Origin: Pseudomonas fragi
Lineage (GTDB): Bacteria > Pseudomonadota > Gammaproteobacteria > Pseudomonadales > Pseudomonadaceae
DNA length: 64,000 bases
Assembly (NCBI RefSeq): GCF_900105835.1
Contig: NZ_LT629783.1
Coordinates: 4,052,501 to 4,116,500, forward strand
Reading direction: 5' to 3'
Below, piece by piece: positions 29,537-39,225 of this stretch. A program made the translations under genes and the position numbers. The notes under the pieces were generated by a model. The model saw nothing but the letters and a program-made list of their open reading frames with translations. It ran no database searches and had not been told where the DNA came from. How positions within the stretch are numbered: the first letter of the stretch is position 1; each line of letters starts with the position of its first letter.

Positions 29537-32104
29537 ATGCGTATAGATAGATTAACCAGCAAGTTGCAATTGGCGTTGTCCGATGCCCAGTCATTGGCCG
29601 TTGGCCTCGATCATCCGGCGATCGAGCCCGCGCACTTGATGCAGGCATTGCTGGAACAGCAGGGCGGTTCAATCAAGCCGCTGCTGATGCAAGTCGGTTT
29701 CGATGTAAACAGCCTGCGTAAAGAGCTGACCAAAGAGCTGGATCAACTGCCAAAAATCCAGAATCCTACTGGCGACGTGAATATGTCGCAGGATCTGGCG
29801 CGTCTGTTGAACCAGGCAGACCGCCTGGCGCAGCAAAAGGGCGATCAGTACATCACCAGCGAAGTGGTATTGCTGGCCGCGATGGACGACAACAGCAAAC
29901 TGGGCAAGTTGTTGCTGGGCCAGGGTGTGAGCAAGAAAGCCCTGGAAAACGCCATCAATAACCTGCGTGGCGGCGAAGCGGTCAATGACCCCAACGTTGA
30001 AGAGTCGCGCCAGGCGCTGGACAAGTACACCATTGACCTGACCAAGCGCGCCGAAGAAGGCAAGCTCGACCCGGTTATCGGTCGTGACGATGAAATTCGT
30101 CGCACCATCCAGGTCCTGCAGCGCCGTACCAAAAACAACCCGGTACTGATCGGTGAGCCTGGCGTGGGTAAAACCGCGATTGCCGAAGGTCTGGCACAGC
30201 GGATCATCAACGGCGAAGTGCCTGACGGCCTTAAAGGCAAACGCCTGCTGTCCCTGGACATCGGTGCGTTGATTGCCGGTGCCAAGTTCCGCGGTGAATT
30301 TGAAGAGCGTCTGAAAGCGGTGCTCAACGAGCTGTCGAAACAGGAAGGCCAGGTCATCCTGTTTATCGACGAATTGCACGTCATGGTCGGCGCCGGTAAA
30401 GGCGAGGGCGCAATGGATGCGGGCAATATGCTCAAGCCTGCATTGGCTCGCGGTGAGTTGCACTGCGTGGGTGCGACCACGCTCAATGAGTACCGCCAAT
30501 ACATCGAGAAGGACGCCGCACTTGAGCGTCGCTTCCAGAAAGTACTGGTGGACGAGCCGAGCGAAGAAGACACCATCGCGATCCTGCGTGGCCTCAAAGA
30601 GCGTTATGAGGTTCACCACAAGGTGGCGATTACCGACGGCGCGATCATTGCCGCGGTCAAGCTCAGCCATCGTTACATCACTGACCGGCAATTGCCTGAC
30701 AAGGCGATTGACCTGATGGATGAAGCGGCCAGCCGCATCCGCATGGAGATCGACTCCAAGCCTGAGGTGCTGGACCGTCTTGAGCGTCGCTTGATTCAAC
30801 TCAAAGTTGAAGCTCAGGCGCTGAAGAAAGAAGAAGACGAGGCAGCGAAAAAGCGCCTCGAGAAATTGCAGGAAGAAATCGAGCGTCACGAGCGTGAATA
30901 CTCGGACCTGGAAGAAATCTGGACCTCGGAAAAAGCCGAAGTGCAGGGGTCTGCCCAGATCCAGCAGAAAATCGAGCAGGCGCGCCAGGAGCTTGAAGTG
31001 GCCCGCCGCAGCGGTAACCTCAACCGCATGGCCGAGTTGCAGTACGGGATCATCCCTGATCTGGAACGCAGCCTGCAGATGGTCGACGAGCACAGCGAAA
31101 AAACTGAGAACCAGTTGTTGCGCAGCAAGGTGACCGAAGAGGAAATCGCTGAAGTGGTATCGAAGTGGACGGGTATTCCGGTCTCCAAGATGCTCGAAGG
31201 CGAACGCGACAAGCTGATGAAAATGGAAAGCCTGTTGCATGAGCGCGTGATCGGTCAGGACGAGGCGGTTGTGGCGGTGTCCAACGCCGTGCGCCGTTCC
31301 CGTGCCGGCCTGAGTGATCCGAACCGGCCAAGCGGCTCGTTCATGTTCCTCGGCCCGACCGGTGTGGGTAAAACCGAGCTGTGCAAGGCGCTGGCCGAGT
31401 TCCTCTTTGATACTGAAGAGGCGATGGTGCGGATCGATATGTCCGAGTTCATGGAGAAACATTCCGTGGCTCGACTGATTGGTGCGCCACCAGGCTATGT
31501 GGGTTACGAGGAAGGCGGTTACCTGACCGAAGCGGTACGGCGCAAGCCTTACTCGGTGATCCTGCTGGATGAGGTCGAGAAGGCTCACCCGGACGTGTTC
31601 AACGTGTTGCTGCAAGTGCTGGAAGACGGTCGCCTGACTGACAGCCATGGTCGCACCGTAGACTTCCGCAACACGGTGATCGTGATGACCTCCAACCTGG
31701 GTTCTGCACAGATCCAGGAGCTGGTGGGCGATCGCGAAGCGCAACGTGCAGCGGTGATGGATGCGGTCAGCACGCACTTCCGTCCGGAGTTTGTGAACCG
31801 GATCGACGAAGTGGTGATCTTCGAGCCTCTGGCCCGTGATCAGATTGCCGGCATCGCCGAGATCCAGTTGGGTCGTCTGCGCAGCCGTCTGGCGGAGCGT
31901 GACCTCAGCCTTGAGCTGAACCAGGATGCTCTGGACAAGCTGATTGCGGTGGGTTACGACCCGGTTTATGGCGCACGCCCTCTGAAACGGGCGATCCAGC
32001 GCTGGATCGAAAACCCGCTGGCGCAACTGATTCTGTCCGGTCAGTTCTTGCCAGGCACCACCGTGACAGCCAGCGTGAAGGACGACGAAATCGTCTTCGC
32101 ATAA
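29537..32104 (+). CDS. clpB: disaggregase chaperone ClpB
   Basis: An 855-residue Hsp100 chaperone that, with DnaK, rescues aggregated proteins. N-terminal Clp_N domain (residues 1-145), first AAA with [10 protein letters not shown] (Lys212), a coiled-coil middle domain at about 410-530 ([20 protein letters not shown]), and second AAA with [10 protein letters not shown] (Lys612). AAGGAGG-like AAGGTGAC... precedes the ATG, and a sigma-32 promoter lies upstream. Confidence 0.98.
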   Translation: MRIDRLTSKLQLALSDAQSLAVGLDHPAIEPAHLMQALLEQQGGSIKPLLMQVGFDVNSLRKELTKELDQLPKIQNPTGDVNMSQDLARLLNQADRLAQQKGDQYITSEVVLLAAMDDNSKLGKLLLGQGVSKKALENAINNLRGGEAVNDPNVEESRQALDKYTIDLTKRAEEGKLDPVIGRDDEIRRTIQVLQRRTKNNPVLIGEPGVGKTAIAEGLAQRIINGEVPDGLKGKRLLSLDIGALIAGAKFRGEFEERLKAVLNELSKQEGQVILFIDELHVMVGAGKGEGAMDAGNMLKPALARGELHCVGATTLNEYRQYIEKDAALERRFQKVLVDEPSEEDTIAILRGLKERYEVHHKVAITDGAIIAAVKLSHRYITDRQLPDKAIDLMDEAASRIRMEIDSKPEVLDRLERRLIQLKVEAQALKKEEDEAAKKRLEKLQEEIERHEREYSDLEEIWTSEKAEVQGSAQIQQKIEQARQELEVARRSGNLNRMAELQYGIIPDLERSLQMVDEHSEKTENQLLRSKVTEEEIAEVVSKWTGIPVSKMLEGERDKLMKMESLLHERVIGQDEAVVAVSNAVRRSRAGLSDPNRPSGSFMFLGPTGVGKTELCKALAEFLFDTEEAMVRIDMSEFMEKHSVARLIGAPPGYVGYEEGGYLTEAVRRKPYSVILLDEVEKAHPDVFNVLLQVLEDGRLTDSHGRTVDFRNTVIVMTSNLGSAQIQELVGDREAQRAAVMDAVSTHFRPEFVNRIDEVVIFEPLARDQIAGIAEIQLGRLRSRLAERDLSLELNQDALDKLIAVGYDPVYGARPLKRAIQRWIENPLAQLILSGQFLPGTTVTASVKDDEIVFA

Positions 32105-32128
32105 GGTTTGAAGGCGGTGTTTTAAGAG

Positions 32129-32156
32129 AGGCCTCGCTTTGCGAGGCCTTTTTTTT
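32129..32156 (+). terminator. terminator after clpB
   Basis: AGGCCTCGC, loop TTT, GCGAGGCCT followed by eight T. Confidence 0.9.
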
Positions 32157-32288
32157 CTAGGGTGTTGATCTGTAAGGAAAACGCTTGTAATATGCGCCCC
32201 GCAGCAAGCAACCCGGAACGGCAACTTGGCCCAAACCGAGACGCCCGCTAGAAGAGCTAAGTAATTGTCTTCTAACGAAAAATAAGGG

Positions 32289-32316
32289 TTGACAAGGCTT
32301 CTAAAGCTTGTAGAAT
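32289..32316 (+). promoter_or_regulatory. promoter of the tRNA cluster
   Basis: TTGACA and TAGAAT spaced by 16 bases, about 95 bases ahead of the first tRNA. The stretch between clpB and here holds no gene. Confidence 0.75.
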
Positions 32317-32410
32317 AGCCGACCTCAGAGACGCCAACGCAGCGATGCGTAGAACTCGAAGAGTGTTGCAAAGCAGTAAGGCAACAACGTTACAAATTGA
32401 AATATGTAGT

Positions 32411-32486
32411 TCCGCGATAGCTCAGTTGGTAGAGCAAATGACTGTTAATCATTGGGTCCCTGGTTCGAGTCCAGGTCGTGGAGCCA
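32411..32486 (+). tRNA. tRNA-Asn (GTT), copy 1
   Basis: A 76-base cloverleaf with acceptor TCCGCGA/TCGTGGA, D arm GCTCAGTTGGTAGAGC, anticodon loop CTGTTAA, T loop TTCGAGT and encoded CCA. Identical to the copy at 32942. Confidence 0.97.
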
Positions 32487-32495
32487 TTTTCAAAC

Positions 32496-32572
32496 CGGGG
32501 TATAGCGCAGTCCGGTAGCGCGCCTGCTTTGGGAGCAGGATGTCAGGAGTTCGAATCCCCTTACCCCGACCA
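32496..32572 (+). tRNA. tRNA-Pro (TGG), copy 1
   Basis: A 77-base cloverleaf with acceptor CGGGGTA/TACCCCG, anticodon loop TTTGGGA, T loop TTCGAAT and encoded CCA. Confidence 0.97.
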
Positions 32573-32577
32573 TTTTT

Positions 32578-32653
32578 GGGTCGTTAGCTCAGTTGGTAGA
32601 GCAGTTGGCTTTTAACCAATTGGTCGTAGGTTCGAATCCCACACGACCCACCA
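32578..32653 (+). tRNA. tRNA-Lys (TTT), copy 1
   Basis: A 76-base cloverleaf with acceptor GGGTCGT/ACGACCC, anticodon loop CTTTTAA and encoded CCA. Confidence 0.97.
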
Positions 32654-32715
32654 TTTTTGGCTCCAGTTCGCTGGGGTTAGATCTTAAGATCAGAGGCCAA
32701 AAGCACTGATCGAAG

Positions 32716-32743
32716 AAGGCGCCTCTTGAAGGTGCTTTTTTTT
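32716..32743 (+). terminator. terminator between the two tRNA groups
   Basis: AAGGCGCCT, loop CTTGA, AGGTGCTTT with one G-T pair, followed by a T run. It separates the first Asn-Pro-Lys group from the second Pro copy. Confidence 0.65.
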
Positions 32744-32745
32744 AC

Positions 32746-32822
32746 CGGGGTATAGCGCAGTCCGGTAGCGCGCCTGCTTTGGGAGCAGGATGTCAGGAGT
32801 TCGAATCCCCTTACCCCGACCA
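32746..32822 (+). tRNA. tRNA-Pro (TGG), copy 2
   Basis: Identical over 77 bases to the copy at 32496, including the CCA end. Confidence 0.97.
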
Positions 32823-32887
32823 TTTTCTGCCCGGCAGTAATGGGTGTAGAAAATAAGGCGCTGATGCCAGTCGCATCAGAGGCCATA

Positions 32888-32914
32888 AAAGAGCGTCCGC
32901 AGGGGCGCTTTTTT
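32888..32914 (+). terminator. terminator after the second tRNA-Pro
   Basis: AGCGTCC, short loop, GGGCGCT (one T-G pair), with A run before and six T after. Confidence 0.65.
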
Positions 32915-32941
32915 ATTTACGTTTTAATTGAAGTATGTAGT

Positions 32942-33017
32942 TCCGCGATAGCTCAGTTGGTAGAGCAAATGACTGTTAATCATTGGGTCCCTGGTTCGAG
33001 TCCAGGTCGTGGAGCCA
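32942..33017 (+). tRNA. tRNA-Asn (GTT), copy 2
   Basis: Identical over 76 bases to the copy at 32411; the 8 bases upstream (TATGTAGT) are also shared. Confidence 0.97.
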
Positions 33018-33033
33018 TTTTCAATGTACTTTT

Positions 33034-33109
33034 GGGTCGTTAGCTCAGTTGGTAGAGCAGTTGGCTTTTAACCAATTGGTCGTAGGTTCGAATCCCACAC
33101 GACCCACCA
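33034..33109 (+). tRNA. tRNA-Lys (TTT), copy 2
   Basis: Identical over 76 bases to the copy at 32578. Confidence 0.97.
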
Positions 33110-33115
33110 TTTTAT

Positions 33116-33144
33116 AAAAAAAGCGTCCATTGGACGCTTTTTTT
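33116..33144 (+). terminator. terminator of the tRNA cluster
   Basis: AAAAAAAGCGTCC, loop ATT, GGACGCTTTTTTT, a symmetric strong hairpin. Confidence 0.88.
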
Positions 33145-33205
33145 ATGCCTGCAATAAACGTAACCCTGTAGTCGCAGCCTTCGTGCCGCAATAACTACAA
33201 CCGCG

Positions 33206-33349
33206 CGTAGCAGCTGCCGAGGAACGAGGCTGCGTCCGGCGGCGGAGCCGTCGCAGAGTCAAACTCTGCGGTGTGCCTGATAAAATCAAATCTCGGCTTT
33301 ACGACGGCTACGCCGCCGGACGCAGCCTTCGTTCCTCGGCAGCTGCTAC
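33206..33349. repeat. 144-base inverted-repeat element, copy B
   Basis: Left end CGTAGCAGCTGCCGAGGAAC and right end GTTCCTCGGCAGCTGCTACT are inverted; inner arms GAGGCTGCGTCCGGCGGCG and CGCCGCCGGACGCAGCCT also pair. A second hairpin (GCAGAGTCAAACTCTGC) lies inside. Same family as copies A and C. It ends 12 bases before the antiporter stop. Confidence 0.85.
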
Positions 33350-33361
33350 TAGGTTATTGCT

Positions 33362-34894
33362 TCAGCTTGGGTTTGCAGCCTTGTCATCCGCGTCCTGAAG
33401 ATCCTGCAGCGCGGCCGAATACTGATCCGCTTCTGCCTTGGGCACCATCTGCCATGACGGCTTGCGCAATGCATAGAAGATAAACGGCGGTACACCTGCC
33501 ACGATCAACCCCAGCAACAAGATCCCCGCATATTCGAAAAACGGCATGCTGCTGAAGCTGTTGGGCGGTATAAAGCCGAAAATCAGTGCTACGCAGGTCG
33601 AAAATAACCCCAGATAACACCAGCCGTGCAGGCCCTTGAGCACATAGCCACGTTTTACATTGGGCTGTGTTTTGCGCAACTTCATGGCCGCCATAAACAT
33701 AAATACGTAAATGATCAGGTACATCAGTGCTGCCATCGCACTGATCATCCAGAAGGCATCAGATACGTTGTCGAGAAAGATGTAAATCGTCGACAGCAAG
33801 GTGACGATAATGGCCTGTAAATACAGAATGTTTTTTTGCACGCCTTTTTTGTTCACTTCCTGCATTACCGGAGGCAGCATCCCGGCCTTGCCGACAAACA
33901 GCAAGCCGGTAGACGGCCCGGCAGTCCAGGCCAGTACGCCGCCCAGTGCACCGATAATCAGCAAGATGGCCATGATCGGGGTGGCCCACGGCATGTCGAA
34001 ACCCTGGAAGAACGCCGCGTAAGCCTGGATAACCCCGGCGGTGAGGCTGGTTGAGTCCGCAGGCACCACCAGCGAAATCGCCACCGTGGGCGGGATAAAC
34101 ACCAGCAGGATCATAAAAAAGGCCAACAGAATCGCCCGGGGCATTTCCTTTTGCGGGTTACGCAATTCGCGCGCGTGAATGGCGTTCATTTCGATACCGG
34201 CAAACGCCAGGAAGTTACTCACAATCAGGACCAGGCCGGTGATGGCGCCGGTAAATTCCTGCCAGAAGTCCGGGTGCAGGTTGCGCGAGCCGGATTTGAC
34301 CGTGGAGTGGGTATCGAAAATGGCCGGGATCAGGGCATCCCAGGTCAGTGGCGTTGCCGATTTATGCCCCAGCACCAGCCAGGCCACGCCCAGCAAAACC
34401 AGGAGCGCGGCGGGCAATGCAGTGCCCAGCAGCATGAACCAGGACGTCAGTTTCGACAGTGCGGTCAGCCCGTTCAGTGCCACAAATGTCGATAGCCAGT
34501 ACAAAACAATGATAACTGCCGCAGTAAATACCCCGCTTTTGGCCAGCTCCGGGTTGATCAAATAGGCCATGGTGCTGGCGCCAAACCCGAGCACGATGGG
34601 GTACCAGACCACCACTTGCACCCACATGAACCACATGATGAAAAAGCCCGGCCGGTCGCCGTAGGCTTGCCTGACCCAGCCATAAATCCCGCCATTCCAG
34701 CCTGTGCCCAGTTCAGAGGCGACCAGGGATACCGGAATGAAAAACAGCAGTGCCGGGATGACATAGAGAAACACCGAACCCAGGCCATAGACGGCCATGC
34801 TGGGCAACGAACGAATACTGGCAACAGCGGCAACCATCATGAAGCAGATGGTCAGCCAGGACATGTAGGTTTTAGCTTTGCTGGTGGTAGCCAT
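33362..34894 (-). CDS. amino acid permease, probable glutamate:GABA antiporter (GadC-like)
   Basis: A 510-residue APC-superfamily transporter with about 12 membrane segments. The N terminus has a WLTICFMMVAAVASIRSLP segment and NGGIYGWVRQAYGDRPGF typical of the GadC/glutamate:GABA group. It lies 15 bases downstream of a glutaminase gene and opposite a glutamate decarboxylase gene, so export of GABA for glutamate or glutamine is inferred from context. The C-terminal tail (MVPKAEADQYSAALQDLQDADDKAANPS region) is acidic and lacks the His-rich C-plug that closes E. coli GadC at neutral pH. Another amino acid substrate is possible. Confidence 0.75.
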   Translation of the reverse strand: MATTSKAKTYMSWLTICFMMVAAVASIRSLPSMAVYGLGSVFLYVIPALLFFIPVSLVASELGTGWNGGIYGWVRQAYGDRPGFFIMWFMWVQVVVWYPIVLGFGASTMAYLINPELAKSGVFTAAVIIVLYWLSTFVALNGLTALSKLTSWFMLLGTALPAALLVLLGVAWLVLGHKSATPLTWDALIPAIFDTHSTVKSGSRNLHPDFWQEFTGAITGLVLIVSNFLAFAGIEMNAIHARELRNPQKEMPRAILLAFFMILLVFIPPTVAISLVVPADSTSLTAGVIQAYAAFFQGFDMPWATPIMAILLIIGALGGVLAWTAGPSTGLLFVGKAGMLPPVMQEVNKKGVQKNILYLQAIIVTLLSTIYIFLDNVSDAFWMISAMAALMYLIIYVFMFMAAMKLRKTQPNVKRGYVLKGLHGWCYLGLFSTCVALIFGFIPPNSFSSMPFFEYAGILLLGLIVAGVPPFIFYALRKPSWQMVPKAEADQYSAALQDLQDADDKAANPS

Positions 34895-34909
34895 AATTAG
34901 TCCGCCCCC

Positions 34910-35863
34910 TTACGCGAATTCGTGCAGCAGGCTCAGATTGAGCGTGCGGCTAAGGTATTCGGCAGCCAGTTGACCGCGAACGCTGTTACCGGCCACATCC
35001 AGCGGCGGGGCAAAGGCGGCGATGGCGCACACGCCCGGAACCACAGCCAGAATCCCGCCGCCAACCCCGCTTTTACCCGGCAGGCCGACTTTGTAGTACC
35101 AGTCCCCCGTGGTGTCATACAGGCCATTCAAGGTCATTTCGGAGAGGATTGGCGCCACGTTCCTGGCCTGCACCGCGCGTTTTCCGGTAATCGGATTGAC
35201 GCCGCCATTGGCCAGGGTTGCGCCCATGATCACCAGGTCATGGCAGGTGATCGCCACGGAACATTGGCGGGTGTAGACGGCACACACTTCCATCGGGTCG
35301 GCGTGCATATAGCCGTAACTCTGCAGCAGCCAGGCAATGCCACGGTTGTGCTGGTTGGTCTTGGCTTCGGATTGATACACCTCGTCGTTGACTGTCAGGC
35401 CGCGCCCGGCGAAGAGGTTGTAGGTCGTCTGGATCTGGTCCCAACGGGCTTGCGCCGTGTCGGCCTCAAGCAAGCTGACGGTGGCCATCGCCCCTGCATT
35501 GACGAAAGGGTTGAGGGGTCGCCCCTTGTGCAATTCCAGGGCAATCACCGAGTTGAACGGCTCGCCGGTAGGGTCGCAACCGATTTTGCTGCGCAAGGCT
35601 TCAGGCCCCACTTCATCGAGCACATGGGCGAGGGTGAATACCTTGGAAATCGACTCGATGGCGAAGGCATATTCGGTATCGCCCACCTCGGCATGGGTGC
35701 CGTCGCAGAACATGATGCTGATGCCGAAAAGATGGGATGGCACTGAGGCCAGGTAAGGAATATAGCTGGCATTCTTGCCGTGCTGGTTGCTGGCAAACCG
35801 TTGCAGGGCTTGGTCCAGCGCCTGTTTTACCGTGGTGTCGACGGTCGTGGGTCTTTGCTTCAT
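34910..35863 (-). CDS. glsA: glutaminase (GlsA type)
   Basis: A 317-residue serine-dependent glutaminase that hydrolyses glutamine to glutamate and ammonia. The catalytic S-x-x-K motif is AIESISKVF (Ser71, Lys74). Other family motifs are PFNSVIALE, GRPLNPFVNAGAMA, QSEAKTNQHNRGIAW and GLPGKSGVGGGILAVVPG. No signal peptide. Ammonia release itself also consumes protons, which fits an acid-response role together with the transporter and decarboxylase genes. Confidence 0.94.
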   Translation of the reverse strand: MKQRPTTVDTTVKQALDQALQRFASNQHGKNASYIPYLASVPSHLFGISIMFCDGTHAEVGDTEYAFAIESISKVFTLAHVLDEVGPEALRSKIGCDPTGEPFNSVIALELHKGRPLNPFVNAGAMATVSLLEADTAQARWDQIQTTYNLFAGRGLTVNDEVYQSEAKTNQHNRGIAWLLQSYGYMHADPMEVCAVYTRQCSVAITCHDLVIMGATLANGGVNPITGKRAVQARNVAPILSEMTLNGLYDTTGDWYYKVGLPGKSGVGGGILAVVPGVCAIAAFAPPLDVAGNSVRGQLAAEYLSRTLNLSLLHEFA

Positions 35864-36034
35864 CGTGCTCGCTCCGTGAGTACTTTCAAGATCCGAGACT
35901 ATAGATCGGAAAATGCACGATGGTCGGAAATCGGACGGCAGACCTCAAATGCTTGTCTATGCTGGCTTGGCCGAAGTTGAGCCAGAGTGACCAGGGCGGG
36001 CTCACAGGTTGACCACTACTCAAGGAGAGTTCAT
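35864..36034. promoter_or_regulatory. divergent control region of glsA-gadC and gadB
   Basis: A 171-base intergenic region must hold both promoters. Around 35905-35940 the motif TCGGAAA occurs twice (ATCGGAAAATG, GTCGGAAATCGG), spaced about two helical turns, a candidate regulator site. No regulator gene lies nearby. Confidence 0.35.
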
Positions 36035-37432
36035 ATGGCACTGCACCGTATCAAGCGCAACAAGGACGTCGATCCCGTATTTGGTTCTTCTGCGCTGGCT
36101 CATGCCGCTGCGATCAAGCTGTTCCCCGAGGCTGAGCAAGCGCCAGGGGAGGTTTATCAACTGGTCCACGATGAGTTGTATCTGGATGGCAACTCCCGGC
36201 AGAACCTGGCGACCTTTTGCCAGACCTGGGAAGAGGATGAGGTCCACAAGCTGATGGACCTGTCGATCGACAAGAACATGATCGACAAGGATGAGTACCC
36301 CCAGTCTGCGGAATTGGAAAATCGCTGTATTCATATGCTGGCGGACTTATGGCATTCGCCGGCGGCGGCCACCACCATCGGTACTTCCACGGTCGGTTCC
36401 AGTGAAGCCTGCATGTTGGGTGGCCTGGCTGCCTTGTGGCGCTGGCGTGCGGTGCGCAAGGCGGCAGGCAAGCCGACCACTGCACCGAATATGGTGTGCG
36501 GCCCGGTACAGGTGTGCTGGCACAAGTTTGCCCGTTACTGGGATGTCGAGATTCGTGAAGTGCCAATGTCTGAAGGCCATTGGTTCATGACCCCCGAGGA
36601 CATGCTGGAGCGGGTCGATGAAAACACCATCGTGGTGGTACCGACCTTTGGCCAGACGTTCACCGGCCTGTATGAAACCGTAAAGCCGTTATCCGATGCC
36701 CTGGATGATCTGCAAAAAAGCACCGGGCTGAGCGTTGACCTGCACGTCGACGGCGCAAGTGGCGCGATGTTGGCACCCTTTTGTGCGCCGGACATTCTTT
36801 GGGATTTCCGCGTGCCGCGGGTCAAGTCCATCAGTACCTCCGGGCACAAGTTCGGCCTGGCGCCACTGGGCGCGGGCTGGGTAGTGTGGCGCGACGAGAA
36901 GGAGCTGCCTGAAGGGCTGGTGTTCCATGTGAATTATCTGGGGGGCGATATGCCGACGTTCGCCCTGAATTTTTCACGCCCGGCCGGGCAGATCATCTCG
37001 CAGTACTACAACTTCTTGCGCCTTGGGCGTGAAGGTTATGAGCGTATTCATTCCGCCTGCTACCAGACGGCGCAGTTTCTCGCGGCTGAGCTGGTCAAGG
37101 TCGGGCCGTTCGAGATGCTCTATAACGGTGATCCGCAGTTGGGGATTCCGGCGTTGACCTGGCGTCTGAAGCCGGGGGCGAAAACTTCTTACTCGCTATA
37201 TGACCTGGCAGACCGGTTGCGTACCCGTGGTTGGCTGGTGCCCGCGTACAGCTTGCCGGCAAATGTCGAGAACGTCGTGGTGCAGCGGATTCTGGTGAAG
37301 CAGGGTATGTCGATCGACATGGCCAAGTTGTTGCTGGAGGATTTTGTGCGCGCGGTGCAATTCTTTGATGAGCATCAGCCCCACGGCTTTAAAGGCCGTG
37401 AAGCCGAGGCGGGGAATCACGCAGGGCGTTAA
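36035..37432 (+). CDS. gadB: glutamate decarboxylase
   Basis: A 465-residue PLP-dependent decarboxylase turning glutamate into GABA and CO2 with uptake of a proton. The ATG at 36035 follows AAGGAGA. Motifs: [17 protein letters not shown] (PLP phosphate), [15 protein letters not shown], and [16 protein letters not shown] with the PLP lysine Lys272 (Lys276 in E. coli). The tail ends [19 protein letters not shown], with His residues near the C terminus, unlike the HxxH end of E. coli GadB. Divergent from glsA. Confidence 0.95.
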   Translation: MALHRIKRNKDVDPVFGSSALAHAAAIKLFPEAEQAPGEVYQLVHDELYLDGNSRQNLATFCQTWEEDEVHKLMDLSIDKNMIDKDEYPQSAELENRCIHMLADLWHSPAAATTIGTSTVGSSEACMLGGLAALWRWRAVRKAAGKPTTAPNMVCGPVQVCWHKFARYWDVEIREVPMSEGHWFMTPEDMLERVDENTIVVVPTFGQTFTGLYETVKPLSDALDDLQKSTGLSVDLHVDGASGAMLAPFCAPDILWDFRVPRVKSISTSGHKFGLAPLGAGWVVWRDEKELPEGLVFHVNYLGGDMPTFALNFSRPAGQIISQYYNFLRLGREGYERIHSACYQTAQFLAAELVKVGPFEMLYNGDPQLGIPALTWRLKPGAKTSYSLYDLADRLRTRGWLVPAYSLPANVENVVVQRILVKQGMSIDMAKLLLEDFVRAVQFFDEHQPHGFKGREAEAGNHAGR

Positions 37433-37470
37433 CCCGCCCCGCAATTCTATGGTGCGCTGCAAGCCGCTTT

Positions 37471-37616
37471 CGTAGCAGTTGCCGAGCTTGCGAGGCTACG
37501 TCCGATGGCGAAGCAATCGTAAACACTGAGTGCAGGGTGTGACTGACACTCCATAGTGTTTGATGTTACGACTGCTACGCAGCCGGACGCAGCCTCGCAG
37601 GCTCGGCAGCGGCTAC
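37471..37616. repeat. 146-base inverted-repeat element, copy C
   Basis: Left end CGTAGCAGTTGCCGAGCTTG and right end GCTCGGCAGCGGCTAC are inverted, with inner GAGGCTACGTCCG and CGGACGCAGCCTC. It has a central hairpin (AACACT...AGTGTT). Same family as copies A and B; it starts 38 bases past the gadB stop. Confidence 0.82.
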
Positions 37617-37629
37617 AAGCGCCACGGTG

Positions 37630-38931
37630 TTAGTGCAGTTTCAGGCGCGGCTCGGTGCCGCGTCCGATTCTGCTGCCCAGCATCAGCATCAAGGTGCGGA
37701 AGGTGCCATACAGTGCCATCTGGTGCATGCGGTACAGCGAGATGTAGAACATCCGCGCCAACCAGCCTTCCAGCATGACCGTACCCATCAGGCTGCCCAT
37801 CAAGTTACCCACAGCCGAAAAGCTCGACAGGGAAATCAGCGAGCCATAATCGCGGTAGGTGTAGTCCGGCAGCTGAGTTTTGCCTTCAAGTCGCAATTTC
37901 AGCGACTTGGCCAGCAACGACGCCTGCTGGTGAGCGGCCTGGGCGCGAGGTGGCACCAGCTTGTCGGTGCCTGGTTGCGGGCAGGCAGCGCAATCGCCAA
38001 AGGCAAAAATATTGTCGTCACGGGTGGTTTGCAGGGTAGGGCGGACCACCAGCTGGTTGATGCGGTTGGTTTCCAGGCCCGCGATGTCCTTGAGAAACCC
38101 TGGCGCACGAATCCCCGCAGCCCAAACCTTCAAACTCGCTGGAATCACCTGACCATCTTTGGTGATCAAGCTGTCAGCTGTGACTTCGCTGACGGCGGAG
38201 TTGGTCAGCACTGTGACCCCGAGCTTCTCCAGGGTTTTATGCACAGGCCCGCCAATACGGTCCGGCAGGGCAGGCAGTACCCGTGGGCCCGCTTCGATCA
38301 GGGTGATATGCATGTTTTCCGGTTTGATCCGGTCCAGGCCGTAGGCTGCCAGTTCGTGGGCGGCATTGTGCAGTTCGGCTGCCAGTTCGACCCCGGTTGC
38401 GCCTGCACCGACAATGGCCACGCTGATCTGTTCGAGCGCATCGCTTTGCCCGGCGTGGGCACGCAGGTAATGATTGAGCAATTGCTGGTGAAATTTTTCG
38501 GCCTGCTTGCGGGTATCGAGGAACAGGCAGTGTTCGGCCGCGCCTAGGGTGCCGAAGTCATTGGTGGTACTGCCCACCGCAATCACCAGGGTGTCGTAAG
38601 CCAGCTCGCGGGCAGGCACCAGTTCCTCGCCGTTTTCGTCGAGGGTTGTCGACAATGAGATCTTTTTCAGTTCGCGATCCAGCCCGCTCATGCGGCCCAG
38701 CTGGAATTGAAAGTGATTCCATTTGGCCTGGGCGACGTAGTTGAGCTCGTCTTCCGATGAGTTCAGCGAACCGGCAGCGACTTCATGCAGCAGCGGTTTC
38801 CAGATATGGGTCAGGTTGGCATCGACCAGCGTGACGCTGGCCTTGCCGCGCTTGCCCAGAGTCTTGCCCAGGCGGGTCGCCAACTCCAGGCCGCCGGCGC
38901 CGCCGCCGACGATAACAATACGATGGGTCAT
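37630..38931 (-). CDS. ndh: type II NADH dehydrogenase (Ndh)
   Basis: A 433-residue non-proton-pumping NADH:quinone oxidoreductase. FAD-binding motif RIVIVGGGAGGLELATRLG at the N terminus, NAD-binding motif VAIVGAGATGVELAAELH near 170, and FAFGDCAAC near 300. A C-terminal amphipathic region (RMFYISLYRMHQMALYGTFR) anchors the enzyme to the membrane. The ATG at 38931 is used; a GTG three codons earlier is possible. Also matches the position and length of P. aeruginosa Ndh. Confidence 0.92.
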   Translation of the reverse strand: MTHRIVIVGGGAGGLELATRLGKTLGKRGKASVTLVDANLTHIWKPLLHEVAAGSLNSSEDELNYVAQAKWNHFQFQLGRMSGLDRELKKISLSTTLDENGEELVPARELAYDTLVIAVGSTTNDFGTLGAAEHCLFLDTRKQAEKFHQQLLNHYLRAHAGQSDALEQISVAIVGAGATGVELAAELHNAAHELAAYGLDRIKPENMHITLIEAGPRVLPALPDRIGGPVHKTLEKLGVTVLTNSAVSEVTADSLITKDGQVIPASLKVWAAGIRAPGFLKDIAGLETNRINQLVVRPTLQTTRDDNIFAFGDCAACPQPGTDKLVPPRAQAAHQQASLLAKSLKLRLEGKTQLPDYTYRDYGSLISLSSFSAVGNLMGSLMGTVMLEGWLARMFYISLYRMHQMALYGTFRTLMLMLGSRIGRGTEPRLKLH

Positions 38932-38997
38932 GGGTATCACTCACAAGGCTAGAAAAGAATTCTGTGCCTGAGGGGGCCTGGGCGAGCGCAATGCAGC

Positions 38998-39171
38998 TCA
39001 TAGCGCCAGGTAACTCAGGAGGCGGCTCAAAAGGCCCATGCCGATGACCGCGACCACCACGATGGCAAGGAGCAGCCAAGGCCTGAAAGGCCGGCGCTCA
39101 ACCTGATTTTGTGGCAGTTGAAGGTACTCTTCGACACGCTTCAGATCATCGGGGTTCAGACGGCTGGGCAT
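38998..39171 (-). CDS. DUF3094-family small membrane protein
   Basis: A 57-residue protein beginning MPSRLNPDDLKRVEEYLQLP and ending in one membrane helix (PWLLLAIVVVAVIGMGLLS). It matches the small Pseudomonas DUF3094 family in size and layout. Function unknown. It is too short to stand out by length, but start, frame and family agree. It is 66 bases ahead of ndh on the same strand. Confidence 0.78.
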   Translation of the reverse strand: MPSRLNPDDLKRVEEYLQLPQNQVERRPFRPWLLLAIVVVAVIGMGLLSRLLSYLAL

Positions 39172-39225
39172 ATTTTTGGCCTCGTCAAATAGACGTTGCA
39201 GGGTGTGTAAAAGCTACAGCATTGA

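Noticed and set aside
29669..32371. A 900-codon open frame antisense to clpB
   Set aside because: Same reason: it is a shadow of clpB with low-complexity composition.
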